Shown here: positions 63,674 to 64,000 of the stretch, one piece after another | How positions within the stretch are numbered: position 1 is the first letter of the stretch | Layout of the letters: each line of letters opens with the position of its first letter | From: Microcoleus sp. FACHB-61 | Lineage (GTDB): Bacteria > Cyanobacteriota > Cyanobacteriia > Cyanobacteriales > Microcoleaceae | Direction of reading: 5' to 3' | Assembly (NCBI GenBank): GCA_014695295.1 | Contig: JACJNY010000035.1 | Location: forward strand, 33,776 to 97,775 | Length of the DNA: 64,000 bases | The notes under the pieces: model-generated | What the model saw: only the letters and a program-made list of their open reading frames with translations | Database searches by the model: none | Told to the model about the DNA's origin: nothing | Program-made: the position numbers and the translations under genes

Positions 63674-63856
63674 CTATCTGCACTCCTCCTGCGATCGCAA
63701 ATAACTTCCGGGTAGCGTGGCAACTGCTACAATGTTTTCCAACAAATCGAAGAACTCAACGCTATAACCTGTTTCTAGTCCCTCAACGTGATGCTGTTCC
63801 ACAACCGTACCGATATCGCCGGCATAAAGTCCTTCTTCAGGAAGGTTGCACAGCAA
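63674..63856 (-). CDS. DUF4926-like small protein
   Basis: About 60 residues: LPEEGLYAGDIGTVVEQ followed by GYSVEFFDLLENIVAVATL, the pattern of DUF4926, a family of short beta-rich proteins often found beside DUF6883 or toxin-antitoxin-like genes. No ATG is available: TTG 63856 is the nearest start and likeness seems to extend a few residues upstream (LYSDLIL), so the start is unsure or the gene is damaged. The last 100 bases of the window hold no recognised feature. Confidence 0.55.
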   Translation of the reverse strand: MLCNLPEEGLYAGDIGTVVEQHHVEGLETGYSVEFFDLLENIVAVATLPGSYLRSQEECR

Positions 63857-64000
63857 GATGAGATCTGAATAAAGCTGATAGTTTATACTGTAGTTTAGAC
63901 TAAAAAATGAGTTCAGCTAAAAGTAGCTGCCTTTTAAGATCAGGCAAGCTGTTGCTCAACAACTCAAGAAGGAGGAGATTAAACAGCTAATTTTGAAAAC

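Overview
The window comes from the chromosome of a filamentous, non-heterocystous-type cyanobacterium of the Microcoleus/Oscillatoria/Phormidium kind. The evidence is: the PSII extrinsic protein PsbO, a ferrochelatase with a C-terminal chlorophyll-binding-like tail, a group 3 sigma factor of the SigF type, a class II ribonucleotide reductase carrying an intein, XisH/XisI proteins, a giant Ser/Thr-kinase/histidine-kinase fusion, abundant HIP1 octamers (GCGATCGC), and many short palindromic and heptameric repeats between genes. The genus assignment is an inference.

Layout. 1-5.3 kb: the 3' end of gyrA, an RNase D-like exonuclease with a duplicated C-terminal module, a small unknown protein and a large von Willebrand A protein. 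5.4-14.3 kb: an AEC-type transporter, a 1814-residue multidomain kinase and an RTX-repeat protein with a Pro-Thr tail. 14.3-19.2 kb: psbO, sigF, an aspartate aminotransferase and apt. 19.5-29.3 kb: a peptide-type ABC permease, a leucine-rich-repeat protein whose 5' end carries a small palindromic mobile element, an ABC exporter pair, and an RTX protein with two DUF4394-like copies. 29.4-35.6 kb: intein-containing nrdJ, a formylglycine-generating-enzyme-like protein and a glutamate dehydrogenase. 36-42.4 kb: a DUF4126 membrane protein, hemH, a decayed methyltransferase, an unknown protein and a GDYXXLXY/DUF2157 membrane pair. 42.5-44.3 kb: a 20-repeat CRISPR array with no cas genes in the window; one of its repeats is split by a 121-bp MITE flanked by an 8-bp target duplication. 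44.3-53.7 kb: DUF547, a pentapeptide-repeat remnant, fused pyrF-pyrE, leuB, DUF4336, a metallophosphoesterase and an acetamidase. 54-64 kb: galT, two PD-(D/E)XK nuclease-like genes, acs, xisH/xisI, an AcpH-like protein, an SNase-fold protein, a glutamine amidotransferase, and a second xisI copy broken by a heptamer repeat.

Most genes are single transcription units, often divergent or convergent, with hairpins between them. Plausible co-transcribed groups are the ABC ATPase/permease (23.4-26.1 kb), DUF2157-GDYXXLXY (42.4-40.2 kb, minus strand), xisH-xisI-acpH (59.9-61.2 kb) and perhaps the two nuclease-like genes (57.2-55.3 kb). No tRNA or rRNA gene was recognised. The most unusual points are the MITE inside a CRISPR repeat, the frame-preserving MITE in the LRR gene, heptamer arrays lying directly against the start codons of three unrelated genes, the intein with a non-canonical penultimate Gly, and the xisI copy broken in frame by a heptamer array.
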